Below, in pieces: positions 37,464-44,547 of a stretch of 64,000 nt of DNA. The stretch's first letter is position 1, and every line of letters starts with the position of its first letter. The notes beneath the pieces are model-generated. The model saw only the letters and a program-made list of their open reading frames with translations. It ran no database searches and was not told where the DNA came from. The DNA comes from Arthrobacter sp. C9C5 (GTDB lineage: Bacteria; Actinomycetota; Actinomycetes; Actinomycetales; Micrococcaceae): contig NZ_JABFMX010000016.1 of the NCBI RefSeq assembly GCF_013359735.1, positions 33,259 to 97,258 on the forward strand, given 5' to 3'. A program made the translations under genes and the position numbers.

Positions 37464-38189
37464 ATGTCTGAAGCAACCTCCACCGGCCGCAGCGTCCTCA
37501 TCACCGGCGGCAACCGGGGCATCGGCCTGGCCATCGCCGAATCCTTCCTCGCCAACGGGGACAAGGTAGCGGTCACCTACCGCAGCGCGGCCACGCTCCC
37601 GGAGGGCATCCTCGGCGTCAAGGCAGACGTCACGGACGAGGCTTCGGTGGACGCGGCGTTTACCGAAGTCGAGGCGGCGCACGGCCCCGTCGAAGTCCTT
37701 GTGGCCAACGCTGGCATCACCAAGGACACGCTCCTGATGCGGATGAGCGAGGACGATTTCACCTCGGTCATCGACACGAATCTCACCGGCGCCTTCAGGG
37801 TCATCAAGCGCGCCTCCAAGGGCATGATCCGGGCACGCAAGGGGCGCGTGGTACTCATTTCCTCCGTCTCGGGCCTCTACGGCGCCCCGGGCCAGATTAA
37901 CTACTCCGCGTCCAAGGCCGGCCTCGTCGGGATTGCCCGCTCCCTCACCCGCGAACTCGGGGGTCGCGGAATCACCGCCAACGTGGTGGCGCCGGGCTTC
38001 ATCAACACGGATATGACCGCCGAACTGCCGGAAGCCACACAGAAGGACTACCTGTCGAAGGTTCCCGCGGGCCGCTTCGCCGAAGCGTCGGAAGTCGCCG
38101 ACGTCGTCCGCTGGATCGCCAGCGACGAGGCCGCCTACATCTCCGGCGCGGTCATCCCGGTCGACGGCGGCCTGGGCATGGGCCACTAG
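37464..38189 (+). CDS. fabG: 3-oxoacyl-ACP reductase FabG (SDR)
   Basis: Keto-reductase of fatty acid synthesis, 241 residues, classical SDR. Motifs: LITGGNRGIGLAIAESF (cofactor), VANAGITKDTLLMRM, the catalytic Ser and Tyr/Lys in SSVSGLYGAPGQINYSASK, and VAPGFINTDMTAELP. The GITKDTLLMRM element is specific to FabG. ATG 37464 follows CGGAG. A FabL-like reductase gene lies 1.5 kb downstream, resembling the mabA-inhA pairing of mycobacteria but interrupted by two genes. Confidence 0.93.
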   Translation: MSEATSTGRSVLITGGNRGIGLAIAESFLANGDKVAVTYRSAATLPEGILGVKADVTDEASVDAAFTEVEAAHGPVEVLVANAGITKDTLLMRMSEDDFTSVIDTNLTGAFRVIKRASKGMIRARKGRVVLISSVSGLYGAPGQINYSASKAGLVGIARSLTRELGGRGITANVVAPGFINTDMTAELPEATQKDYLSKVPAGRFAEASEVADVVRWIASDEAAYISGAVIPVDGGLGMGH

Positions 38190-38220
38190 GCAAGGGCTCT
38201 GCGGCCGGCTTGCGGGCTCC

Positions 38221-38248
38221 GCGGACGACGTCGGGCGGCGTCGTCCGC
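38221..38248 (+). terminator. Hairpin after fabG
   Basis: A 10-bp stem GCGGACGACG / CGTCGTCCGC, 32 bases after the fabG stop. A second copy of TCGTCCGC follows directly and could form an alternative pairing. No T-run. Confidence 0.45.
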
Positions 38249-38302
38249 AGTCGTCCGCAGCGGGGCGGGGTCCGGGCCTTTGGCCCTAGGCGGCGCCGAC
38301 GA

Positions 38303-38329
38303 GGGGGCGTGTAATGGGGTTACAGCCCC
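38303..38329. promoter_or_regulatory. Palindrome upstream of hsp20
   Basis: TGTAA-TGGGG-TTACA (38310-38324) is a perfect 15-bp inverted repeat, extended by GGGGC and GCCCC on the outside with one unpaired base. It lies 41 bases before the hsp20 start. It does not match the HspR (HAIR) or CIRCE operators. It could be an operator or a leader hairpin. Confidence 0.45.
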
Positions 38330-38370
38330 TGACCGCGCCAAGGCGGGGGCGTGGACCCAGGAGGATTATT

Positions 38371-38790
38371 ATGGCTGATCTCAGCAAGTGGGCGCCTTCG
38401 GACATGTTGGAGCCTGTCCGCCGCTTCCTCGACGGCGACCTGACGATGGCGTCGACAATTAAGGTCGAGCAGTTCCAGGACGGGAACACCCTGGTGGTGC
38501 GGGCGGAAGTTCCCGGCATCGATCCCGACAAGGACGTCGACGTGTCGGTCAGCGAAGGCATGCTCCACATCCGGGCCGAACGCGAGGAAAAGACCGAGCA
38601 CAAGAGCAAGACCGGCTATCACTCGGAATTCCGCTACGGCTCCTTCATGCGCAGCATCGCGCTTCCGGCCGGGGCGAAGGAAGAGGACATCACAGCCAGC
38701 TACAAGGACGGCGTCCTCGAAGTGCGCGCGCCGGCCCCCGTGCCGGCACCGGGCGAGCCCACCAAGAAAATCCGGGTGGACCGCGGCTGA
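38371..38790 (+). CDS. Hsp20/alpha-crystallin small heat-shock protein
   Basis: ATP-independent holdase chaperone, 139 residues. The alpha-crystallin domain spans about residues 28-125, with VVRAEVPGIDPDKDVDVSVS, MLHIRAEREE, FRYGSFMRSIALPAGAKEED and YKDGVLEVRAPAP; the C-terminal KKIRV serves as the I-x-I/V-like tail. A strong AGGAGG ribosome site precedes ATG 38371. It sits alone between fabG and a convergent DUF5655-type gene and has a palindrome in its upstream region. Confidence 0.94.
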   Translation: MADLSKWAPSDMLEPVRRFLDGDLTMASTIKVEQFQDGNTLVVRAEVPGIDPDKDVDVSVSEGMLHIRAEREEKTEHKSKTGYHSEFRYGSFMRSIALPAGAKEEDITASYKDGVLEVRAPAPVPAPGEPTKKIRVDRG

Positions 38791-38837
38791 GCAGGGACTC
38801 ATATGGCGGGCCGCCCGCTCGCCCGCGGCGAACCCCC

Positions 38838-38878
38838 GCCGGCTGAGGAACGAGCAGCGATCGCTTGCCTCAGCCGGC
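38838..38878. terminator. Terminator hairpin after hsp20
   Basis: GCCGGCTGAGG pairs perfectly with CCTCAGCCGGC (11 bp); the loop contains a further self-complementary AGCGATCGCT. It overlaps the last codons of the opposing gene at 38870, so both transcripts may use it. Confidence 0.6.
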
Positions 38879-39262
38879 TTCGTCCCTTGACTGCCGGAGC
38901 CATGCCGCGACCTCGGCGTCCAGGTCCTCTTCGGCGCGAAGCTCCAAATGATGCATCCACAGGCCCGGGGACGGGTTGACCACCGACTTGAACCGGGGCG
39001 AGTCGATGCGGTTGCGCAGCGCGATGGACAGTACGGCCGGAACGTCCGAGCGGACATAGCGTCCCGGCCACCAGACGTAGGCGAACCCGCGACGGCGTCC
39101 GCGGAAGGCGACCTGGCTCGTCGTCGCCCTGATCTCGGGCGGGGCCGCTGCGGGCGGAACGGACGCCGCGAGTAGTCGTTCCACGGCGCGGCACAGCTCC
39201 AGGCCGCGGGGTGACCCGCTGAAGACCTCTTCCGGTGTGGATTCGATGCCGTGGCTCCCCAT
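38870..39262 (-). CDS. DUF5655-type protein of unknown function
   Basis: A 130-residue soluble protein. The core reads TTSQVAFRGRRRGFAYVWWP, then PAVLSIALRNRIDSPRFKSV and PSPGLWMHHLELRAEEDLD, a pattern I associate with DUF5655. No catalytic motif is known to me. ATG 39262 (MGSHGIES) is chosen; the frame stays open for another 135 codons upstream, but that part runs through tandem repeats and the CATG array and is not believable coding sequence. Confidence 0.75.
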   Translation of the reverse strand: MGSHGIESTPEEVFSGSPRGLELCRAVERLLAASVPPAAAPPEIRATTSQVAFRGRRRGFAYVWWPGRYVRSDVPAVLSIALRNRIDSPRFKSVVNPSPGLWMHHLELRAEEDLDAEVAAWLRQSRDEAG

Positions 39263-39271
39263 GGGCGCGAG

Positions 39272-39367
39272 CCTACGCCCCGGCGGCCTGCCGCAACAGG
39301 AACGTACGGCCGTCGGGAACCTACGCCCTGGCGGCCTGCCGCAACAGAAGGGTATGGCCGTCGGTCG
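39272..39367. repeat. 48-bp tandem repeat, two copies
   Basis: Two adjacent 48-bp units (39272-39319 and 39320-39367), each beginning CCTACGCCC and containing GGCGGCCTGCCGCAACAG and GGCCGTCGG. They differ at about seven positions. They lie just upstream of the minus-strand gene at 39262. Confidence 0.85.
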
Positions 39368-39419
39368 GGAGGCCCGGGTTTCCCTGGGCCGGACCAGCGG
39401 AGCGTGAACCGCGGCACCC

Positions 39420-39568
39420 GGGGGACATGCCCACTCCTCGCCGCGGCACCCGGGGGGACATGTCCACTCGTGGCCGCGGCCAATGGACATTTGGGCACTA
39501 TGTCCATTGCTGCGCTCACCCGGTGGGCATGTCCCGAGGTAGGGGCACGCCAAGGCTGGGCATGTCCC
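39420..39568. repeat. Repeat array B: degenerate GGRCATGYCC palindromes
   Basis: Within the 456-bp gap between divergent genes. Clear copies are GGACATGCCC at 39423, GGACATGTCC at 39456, GGGCATGTCC at 39525 and 39558; degenerate ones are at 39485, 39496 and 39543. AATGGACAT and ATGTCCATT (39482-39490, 39500-39508) form a perfect 9-bp stem around a 9-base loop, matching a hairpin in array A. CATGCCCACTCCT is identical at 39426 and 30900. The following 150 bp up to the SDR gene show only an AAAGGAG ribosome site (39707-39713). Confidence 0.8.
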
Positions 39569-39718
39569 GCGCTGAACCCGAAAACCAATCCCAGCCGCTA
39601 CTCGAACTAGGCCCGCGCGGCTTCTTTGTGGATCCCGGACAACCGAAATGCTGCGGGCCGCTGGCATGATGGACAGCAGACCCCACAGTATTTGGATGTT
39701 TGGAACAAAGGAGCTCGA

Positions 39719-40483
39719 ATGGGACTGCTGGACAACAAGACCGCAATCGTTACCGGTTCATCGCGGGGCATCGGCGCAGAGGTCGCCAAATTCCTCGCCG
39801 CCGAGGGTGCCGCCGTCGTTGTGAACTACCGCCAGAAGGCGCCCCGCGCCAATAAGGTGGTCGCCGAAGTCGAGGCCACGGGCGGCCGGGCTGCAGCCGT
39901 CGGCGCGGACCTGACCACGCAGGAAGGCGTTCAGGCCCTGGCCAGCGCAGCGATGGAGAACTTCGGCTCACTGGATCTCCTGGTCCTGAACGCTTCGGGC
40001 GGCATGGAGTCCGGCATGGAAGAGGGGTACGCGCTCAAGCTGAACCGCGACGCCCAGGTCAACATGCTCAATGCCGCCGTGCCGCTGATGCCCGAGGGCT
40101 CGCGCGTGGTGTTCGTGACCAGCCACCAGGCCCACTTCATCGAAACCGTGCCCACCATGCCCGAGTATGAGCCCGTAGCCCGCAGCAAGCGCGCCGGCGA
40201 GGACGCGCTCCGCGAACTGGTTCCGGCCCTGGCCGAGAAGGGCATCTCGCTGGTGGTTGTCTCCGGCGACATGATTGAAGGCACCGTCACCGCCACGCTG
40301 TTGGACCGCTCCAACCCGGGCGCCATCGAGGCCCGCCGCGCCGAGGCCGGCAAGCTGTATTCGGTAAAGGAATTCGCCGCCGAGGTCGCCAAGATGGCCA
40401 CCGCCGACGTCGAGACCGGCCACACCGAATACGTCGGGGGCGCCGACTACTTCGACAAGTCAACCGGCACGGCCGGCAACTAG
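39719..40483 (+). CDS. SDR oxidoreductase, FabL-like enoyl-ACP reductase candidate
   Basis: A 254-residue SDR with a classical cofactor motif (IVTGSSRGIGAEVAKFL) and LVLNASGG. The usual Tyr-x3-Lys is missing: the tyrosine is at residue 150 and the lysine at 157 (PEYEPVARSKRAGEDALREL), giving Tyr-x6-Lys. That spacing marks enoyl-ACP reductases, and the combination with a TGSSRGIG motif is as described for Bacillus FabL. A fabG gene lies upstream. AAAGGAG precedes ATG 39719. Calling it an enoyl reductase is inference; a general SDR is the fallback. Confidence 0.82.
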   Translation: MGLLDNKTAIVTGSSRGIGAEVAKFLAAEGAAVVVNYRQKAPRANKVVAEVEATGGRAAAVGADLTTQEGVQALASAAMENFGSLDLLVLNASGGMESGMEEGYALKLNRDAQVNMLNAAVPLMPEGSRVVFVTSHQAHFIETVPTMPEYEPVARSKRAGEDALRELVPALAEKGISLVVVSGDMIEGTVTATLLDRSNPGAIEARRAEAGKLYSVKEFAAEVAKMATADVETGHTEYVGGADYFDKSTGTAGN

Positions 40484-40496
40484 CAGCCGCCGAGAC

Positions 40497-40546
40497 GGCA
40501 CTTGGCGGCAATGTTTTTCAACAACACTGCCGCCAAGTGCCTTTTG
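40497..40546. terminator. Terminator between the FabL-like gene and serB
   Basis: GGCACTTGGCGGCAATGTT pairs with AACACTGCCGCCAAGTGCC (18 of 19) and is followed by TTTT. It can serve both convergent genes. Confidence 0.88.
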
Positions 40547-40589
40547 TCGTTAAGGGACCGGCTTCACCGACGGGCGTTAGGGCCCGCGC

Positions 40590-41486
40590 TCAAACGCCGG
40601 CGATGTGCCGGACGGCGTCGAGGTAAGGCATGTTCACGGCGGCGTCCGCCACCGCGCGGACGGCCGGCTTGGCGTTGAACGCGACACCGATGCCCGCGGC
40701 GCCAAGCATGTCCAAGTCATTGGCCCCGTCGCCCACCGCGATGGTGTGTTCCATCGGGATGCCCTCCGCGGCCGCCCATTCGCGCAGGTACTTTTCCTTG
40801 GCGGCGCGGTCCACCACGTCGCCCAGCACCCTGCCGGTCAGCGCGCCGTCGACGATTTCCAGTTCATTGGCGATCCAGTAGTCCAGCCCCAGTCCCTCGG
40901 CAATCGGCCGAAGGATCTGGTTGAAGCCGCCCGAGACGACGGCGACGGCGTGCCCGGCCGACTTGAAGGCCGCCACCAGCTCTGCGGCGCCGTCGCTCAG
41001 TGTCACCTCGGCGCGGACGGAGTCGACGACGTCGGCCGGCAGCCCGGCGAGCACCGCCACCCGGGCGTGCAGGCTCTGCGCGAAGTCCAGTTCGCCGCGC
41101 ATGGCCGCCTCGGTCACGGCCGTCACTTCCTCCCGCTTGCCCGCATAGGCGGCCAGCAGCTCAATGACCTCCTGGCGGATCAGCGTGGAGTCGACGTCCA
41201 TGATCAGGAACTTCCGCGGTGCCTGCCGCAGGGCAGCGGGAACGATTGCCGTTTCGACGCCCTCGACGCCGGCCGCGGCAACGCTCCGGCGGACTCCGGC
41301 CAGCCCCGCCTCGGTCAGGGCGCCCGCAAGCGTGCAGTCGGCGGAGTAGACCGAGAAGCGACCGTCGCCGGCGGTGCTTTCGGCGCCGACGGACAGCCCC
41401 GCTCCGGACAGCGAACGGCGCAGCTGCTCTACTTCGGGAAGGGACAATTGCACGCCGTAGCTGACTGCGGTCACGTTCGAACTCAT
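40590..41486 (-). CDS. serB: Phosphoserine phosphatase
   Basis: Last step of serine synthesis; HAD-family phosphatase of 298 residues. The catalytic motif I is FLIMDVDSTLIRQEVIELLA (about residue 93), motif II VAVVSGGFNQIL, motif III around KEKYLREWA and motif IV AVGDGANDLDML. The N-terminal 90 residues form an ACT-like regulatory region, as in E. coli and mycobacterial SerB. ATG 41486 matches the family; an upstream in-frame extension overlaps the divergent ABC gene. Confidence 0.94.
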   Translation of the reverse strand: MSSNVTAVSYGVQLSLPEVEQLRRSLSGAGLSVGAESTAGDGRFSVYSADCTLAGALTEAGLAGVRRSVAAAGVEGVETAIVPAALRQAPRKFLIMDVDSTLIRQEVIELLAAYAGKREEVTAVTEAAMRGELDFAQSLHARVAVLAGLPADVVDSVRAEVTLSDGAAELVAAFKSAGHAVAVVSGGFNQILRPIAEGLGLDYWIANELEIVDGALTGRVLGDVVDRAAKEKYLREWAAAEGIPMEHTIAVGDGANDLDMLGAAGIGVAFNAKPAVRAVADAAVNMPYLDAVRHIAGV

Positions 41487-41619
41487 GGCCTCAATCCTAG
41501 CGAGCGCGCCGCAGCCGCCCGGAATTCGTTTCGCGCGGGTGACGCGCCCGGGGGAGACCGCCCGCTGGCCTCCGGCCCGGTTATCAGTAGTCCGCTTTTT
41601 TGTCCTAGTGTCTACTCCT

Positions 41620-42405
41620 ATGAGTGATGTTCTTGAAATGGCCGCCGTCAGCGTTGTACGTGGGGCGAAAACGCTCCTGGACAAGGTTGACTGGCAGGTT
41701 AAGGAAGGCGAGCGTTGGGTGATCCTTGGTCCCAACGGCGCCGGCAAGACCACTCTGTTGCAGGTGGCCGCCGCCCGTCTCCACCCCACCAGCGGCATGG
41801 CCGGGATCCTCGAAGAGATCCTCGGCGCCGTGGACGTCTTCGAACTCCGCCCGCGGATCGGCCTGTCCTCCGCCGCCCTCGCCAACCAGATCCCCGAGCA
41901 CGAAAAGGTCCTCAACGTCGTCGTGACCGCCGCATACGGCGTCACCGGCCGCTGGCGCGAGGGCTACGAGAAGGACGACGAACGCCGCGCCTTCGCCCTG
42001 CTCAACGAATGGGGGATGGGGCCGCTGCTCAACCGCCCCTTCGCCTCGCTCTCCGAAGGTGAACGCAAACGCGTGCAGATTGCCCGCGCGCTCATGACGG
42101 ATCCTGAACTGCTCCTGCTCGACGAGCCCGCCGCCGGCCTGGACCTGGGCGGCCGCGAGGACCTCGTCCACCGGCTCAGCGAGCTGGCCCGCGACGAGGC
42201 CGCCCCCGCGATCGTACTGGTCACCCACCACCTCGAAGAGGTCCCACCGGGGTTCACCCACGCACTGCTCCTGCGCGACGGCGGCGTCGTCGCCTCCGGT
42301 CCGCTGGCAGACGTGCTGACCGCGGAAAACCTCAGCAAGACGTTCGGCGTCGACCTCGACGTCAACGTGTCCGGCGGCCGGTACACCGCCACCGCCCGCC
42401 GCTGA
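41620..42405 (+). CDS. ABC transporter ATP-binding protein, unknown substrate
   Basis: A 261-residue single ATPase domain: Walker A ILGPNGAGKTTLLQVAAARL, signature ASLSEGERKRVQIARALM, Walker B LLLLDEPAAGLDLGGR, H-loop LVTHHLEEVPPGF. The sequence resembles the ModF/YlmA type, which often has no adjacent permease; a TauE/SafE permease follows but belongs to another transporter class. ATG 41620 has no Shine-Dalgarno. TAGTGT about 9 bases upstream suggests a near-leaderless transcript. Confidence 0.87.
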   Translation: MSDVLEMAAVSVVRGAKTLLDKVDWQVKEGERWVILGPNGAGKTTLLQVAAARLHPTSGMAGILEEILGAVDVFELRPRIGLSSAALANQIPEHEKVLNVVVTAAYGVTGRWREGYEKDDERRAFALLNEWGMGPLLNRPFASLSEGERKRVQIARALMTDPELLLLDEPAAGLDLGGREDLVHRLSELARDEAAPAIVLVTHHLEEVPPGFTHALLLRDGGVVASGPLADVLTAENLSKTFGVDLDVNVSGGRYTATARR

Positions 42406-42423
42406 AAGGTCAACTGACAGCGC

Positions 42424-43209
42424 GTGGAGTTCCTCAGTAGCGTCTTCATTTTCTTCGCCGGCCTCTGGGCCGGAACCATCAACAGCGTGGTGGGTTCGGG
42501 CACACTGGTGACTTTTCCGGTGCTGATCGCCCTCGGCTTCGCCCCGGTGACCGCCTCGATCAGCAACGCCATGGGCCTCGTGGCCGGCAGCGCGGCCGGC
42601 GCCTGGGGCTACCGCAAGGAGCTGGCAGGGCGGCGGAACCAGCTGCTCCGGCTCCTGCCCGCCTCACTGCTGGGCGGCATCACCGGCGCCTACCTGCTCC
42701 TGCATCTGCCGGAAATGGTCTTTCACTACGCGGCGCCCGCGCTGATCGTGGTGGCCCTGCTGATGGTGGTGTTCCAGCCCAAGTTGCAGCGCTGGGTGCA
42801 GAACCGGGAAGAGAACCCGGAGCACGCCATCCGCGACAAACGGCACGGGATCCTGCTTGTGGTCCTGGTCTACCTCGCCGGCGTCTACGGCGGGTACTTC
42901 GTGGCGGCGCAGGGCATCCTGCTGGTCGGCATCCTCGGGGTGTTCATGGCCGGGACGATGCAGAACGCCAACGCCATGAAGAACATCCTGGTCCTCGGCG
43001 TGAACCTCGTCGCCGCAGCGTCCTACCTGCTTTTCGCCTTCGACCGGATCAGCTGGCCCGCCGTCGGGCTGATCGCCGTGAGTTCGCTGATCGGCGGCCT
43101 GGTCGGTTCCAAGGTGGGCCGCCGTCTGTCGCCGCCAGTGCTGCGCGGCGTGATCTTCATCCTGGGAACCGTGGCCTTAGGCTTCATGATCGCCAAGCTG
43201 GTGAATTGA
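42424..43209 (+). CDS. TauE/SafE-family anion permease
   Basis: A 261-residue membrane protein with eight hydrophobic helices. The family signatures are FFAGLWAGTINSVVGSGTLV near the N-terminus and the repeated half YLAGVYGGYFVAAQGILLVG. TauE/SafE proteins export sulfite, sulfoacetate or related organic anions. The start is GTG 42424, 19 bp after the ABC ATPase gene, and the TrmH gene begins 8 bp downstream, so the three may be co-transcribed. Substrate unknown. Confidence 0.9.
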   Translation: MEFLSSVFIFFAGLWAGTINSVVGSGTLVTFPVLIALGFAPVTASISNAMGLVAGSAAGAWGYRKELAGRRNQLLRLLPASLLGGITGAYLLLHLPEMVFHYAAPALIVVALLMVVFQPKLQRWVQNREENPEHAIRDKRHGILLVVLVYLAGVYGGYFVAAQGILLVGILGVFMAGTMQNANAMKNILVLGVNLVAAASYLLFAFDRISWPAVGLIAVSSLIGGLVGSKVGRRLSPPVLRGVIFILGTVALGFMIAKLVN

Positions 43210-43216
43210 CCGGCCC

Positions 43217-44026
43217 ATGAGCTTCCACTACCTCGAATCCGCCGACGACCCCCGGGTCGCCGACTATACCCAGCTCACCGACGTGCACCTGCGTAAGCTC
43301 CGCGAACCAGCCGAGGGCATGTACATTGCGGAGTCCTCCCGGGTGCTGCGGCGGGCCCTCGCCGCCGGGCACCGGCCGCGTTCCTTCTTCCTTGCGGAGA
43401 AGTGGCTCAAGGATCTCGCCGACGTCTTTGAGGAGTATCCGGACGTGCCGGCCTACATCGGCTCGGCCGCGCTCCTGGAGGAGATCACCGGCTTCCACCT
43501 GCACCGCGGCGCGATGGCAGCCATGCACCGTCCGGCGCCCGTGCCGCTGCCCGAACTGCTCGCCGATGCCCGCCGGATCGCGGTCCTCGAGGACATCGTG
43601 GACCACACGAATGTCGGCGCGATTTTCCGGTCCGCGGCAGCCCTGGGGCTTGACGCCGTGCTGGTCTCCCCGCGCTGCGGCGACCCCCTCTACCGGCGCA
43701 GCGTGCGCGTGAGCATGGGTACCGTGTTCCAAGTCCCGTGGGCCCGGCTCGACACGTGGCCGGGGGAGCTGGCGGTGCTCAAGGAACACGGCTTCCTGGT
43801 AGCCGCCATGGAGCTGACCCCGGACGCGGTGGACGTCGATGTGCTCGCGGCCCGGAACCCCGAACGGCTGGCCCTGGTGCTTGGCACCGAGGGGGCCGGG
43901 ATGAGCGAAGAGACCCTGGCCGCCGTCGACCTCGCCGTGAAAATCCCGATGCGCCCCGGCGTAGATTCGCTCAACGTCGCGGCCGCGTCCGCCGTCGCAT
44001 TCTGGGAACTGCGGCCCCGCGACTGA
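43217..44026 (+). CDS. SpoU/TrmH-family RNA 2'-O-methyltransferase
   Basis: A 269-residue SPOUT methyltransferase acting on rRNA or tRNA. The N-terminal substrate-binding part (YIAESSRVLRRALAAGHRPR) precedes the knot domain: EDIVDHTNVGAIFRSAAALG (motif 1), LVLGTEGAGMSEETLAAVDL (motif 2) and IPMRPGVDSLNVAAASAVAF (motif 3). All three motifs are intact. Which nucleotide it methylates cannot be told. Confidence 0.92.
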   Translation: MSFHYLESADDPRVADYTQLTDVHLRKLREPAEGMYIAESSRVLRRALAAGHRPRSFFLAEKWLKDLADVFEEYPDVPAYIGSAALLEEITGFHLHRGAMAAMHRPAPVPLPELLADARRIAVLEDIVDHTNVGAIFRSAAALGLDAVLVSPRCGDPLYRRSVRVSMGTVFQVPWARLDTWPGELAVLKEHGFLVAAMELTPDAVDVDVLAARNPERLALVLGTEGAGMSEETLAAVDLAVKIPMRPGVDSLNVAAASAVAFWELRPRD

Positions 44027-44177
44027 CAGCGCGCGGCCGCCCGCGGGCCGGTTCGTCCAGTCGGAGGATCTGGGCTATTATTGGTAGCTGGCCGTGCTGC
44101 GCCTTCCGGCGCCGGGCAGCCATCCCACTCATACCTGGCAGCTGGCAAAATCCAGTTGCGCGAACAAAGGTCCAATT

Positions 44178-44435
44178 ATGCAGTCTGATATCCACCCGAA
44201 GTACGAAGCTGTTGTTTTCAACGACCTGGCTTCCGGCGTCAAGTTCCTGACCAAGTCCACCGTGTCTTCCTCGAAGACCATCGAGTGGGAAGACGGAAAC
44301 ACCTACCCGGTCATCGACGTCGAAATCTCCTCCGAGTCCCACCCGTTCTACACGGGCAAGCAGCGCATCATGGACTCTGCAGGCCGCGTCGAGCGCTTCA
44401 ACGCTCGCTTCAAGGGCTTCGGCGGCAAGAAGTAA
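44178..44435 (+). CDS. rpmE2: 50S ribosomal protein L31 type B
   Basis: 85 residues, starting [16 protein letters not shown] and with [20 protein letters not shown], typical of L31. It lacks the CxxC zinc motif of the A-type, so it is the zinc-independent form. Such paralogues are usually induced under zinc limitation through Zur; no Zur box is recognised here. ATG 44178 follows AAAGG. A possible -10, TATTAT, lies at 44076-44081. Confidence 0.96.
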   Translation: MQSDIHPKYEAVVFNDLASGVKFLTKSTVSSSKTIEWEDGNTYPVIDVEISSESHPFYTGKQRIMDSAGRVERFNARFKGFGGKK

Positions 44436-44460
44436 CTTTCTTCACCCCAAGGTCTTTTGG

Positions 44461-44495
44461 AAAAGCCCGCACCGGCAACGGTGCGGGCTTTTTGC
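44461..44495 (+). terminator. Terminator of rpmE2
   Basis: AAAAGCCCGCACC pairs with GGTGCGGGCTTTT around GGCAAC and runs into T's; located 25 bases after the L31 stop. Confidence 0.92.
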
Positions 44496-44547
44496 GTCCC
44501 GGCCGCTTTGCGTACCTGCACCCTGGCCGCGTGGCAGGATTAAGGGT

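Noticed and set aside
38274..38286. GGGCC-TTT-GGCCC before hsp20 as a DosR-like box
   Set aside because: The spacer is three bases instead of four, and it can fold as part of the fabG 3' hairpins.
38870..39667. A 265-residue version of the DUF5655-type protein
   Set aside because: The extra 135 residues are read through the 48-bp tandem repeat and the CATG array, with Cys/Pro/Arg-rich low-complexity sequence.
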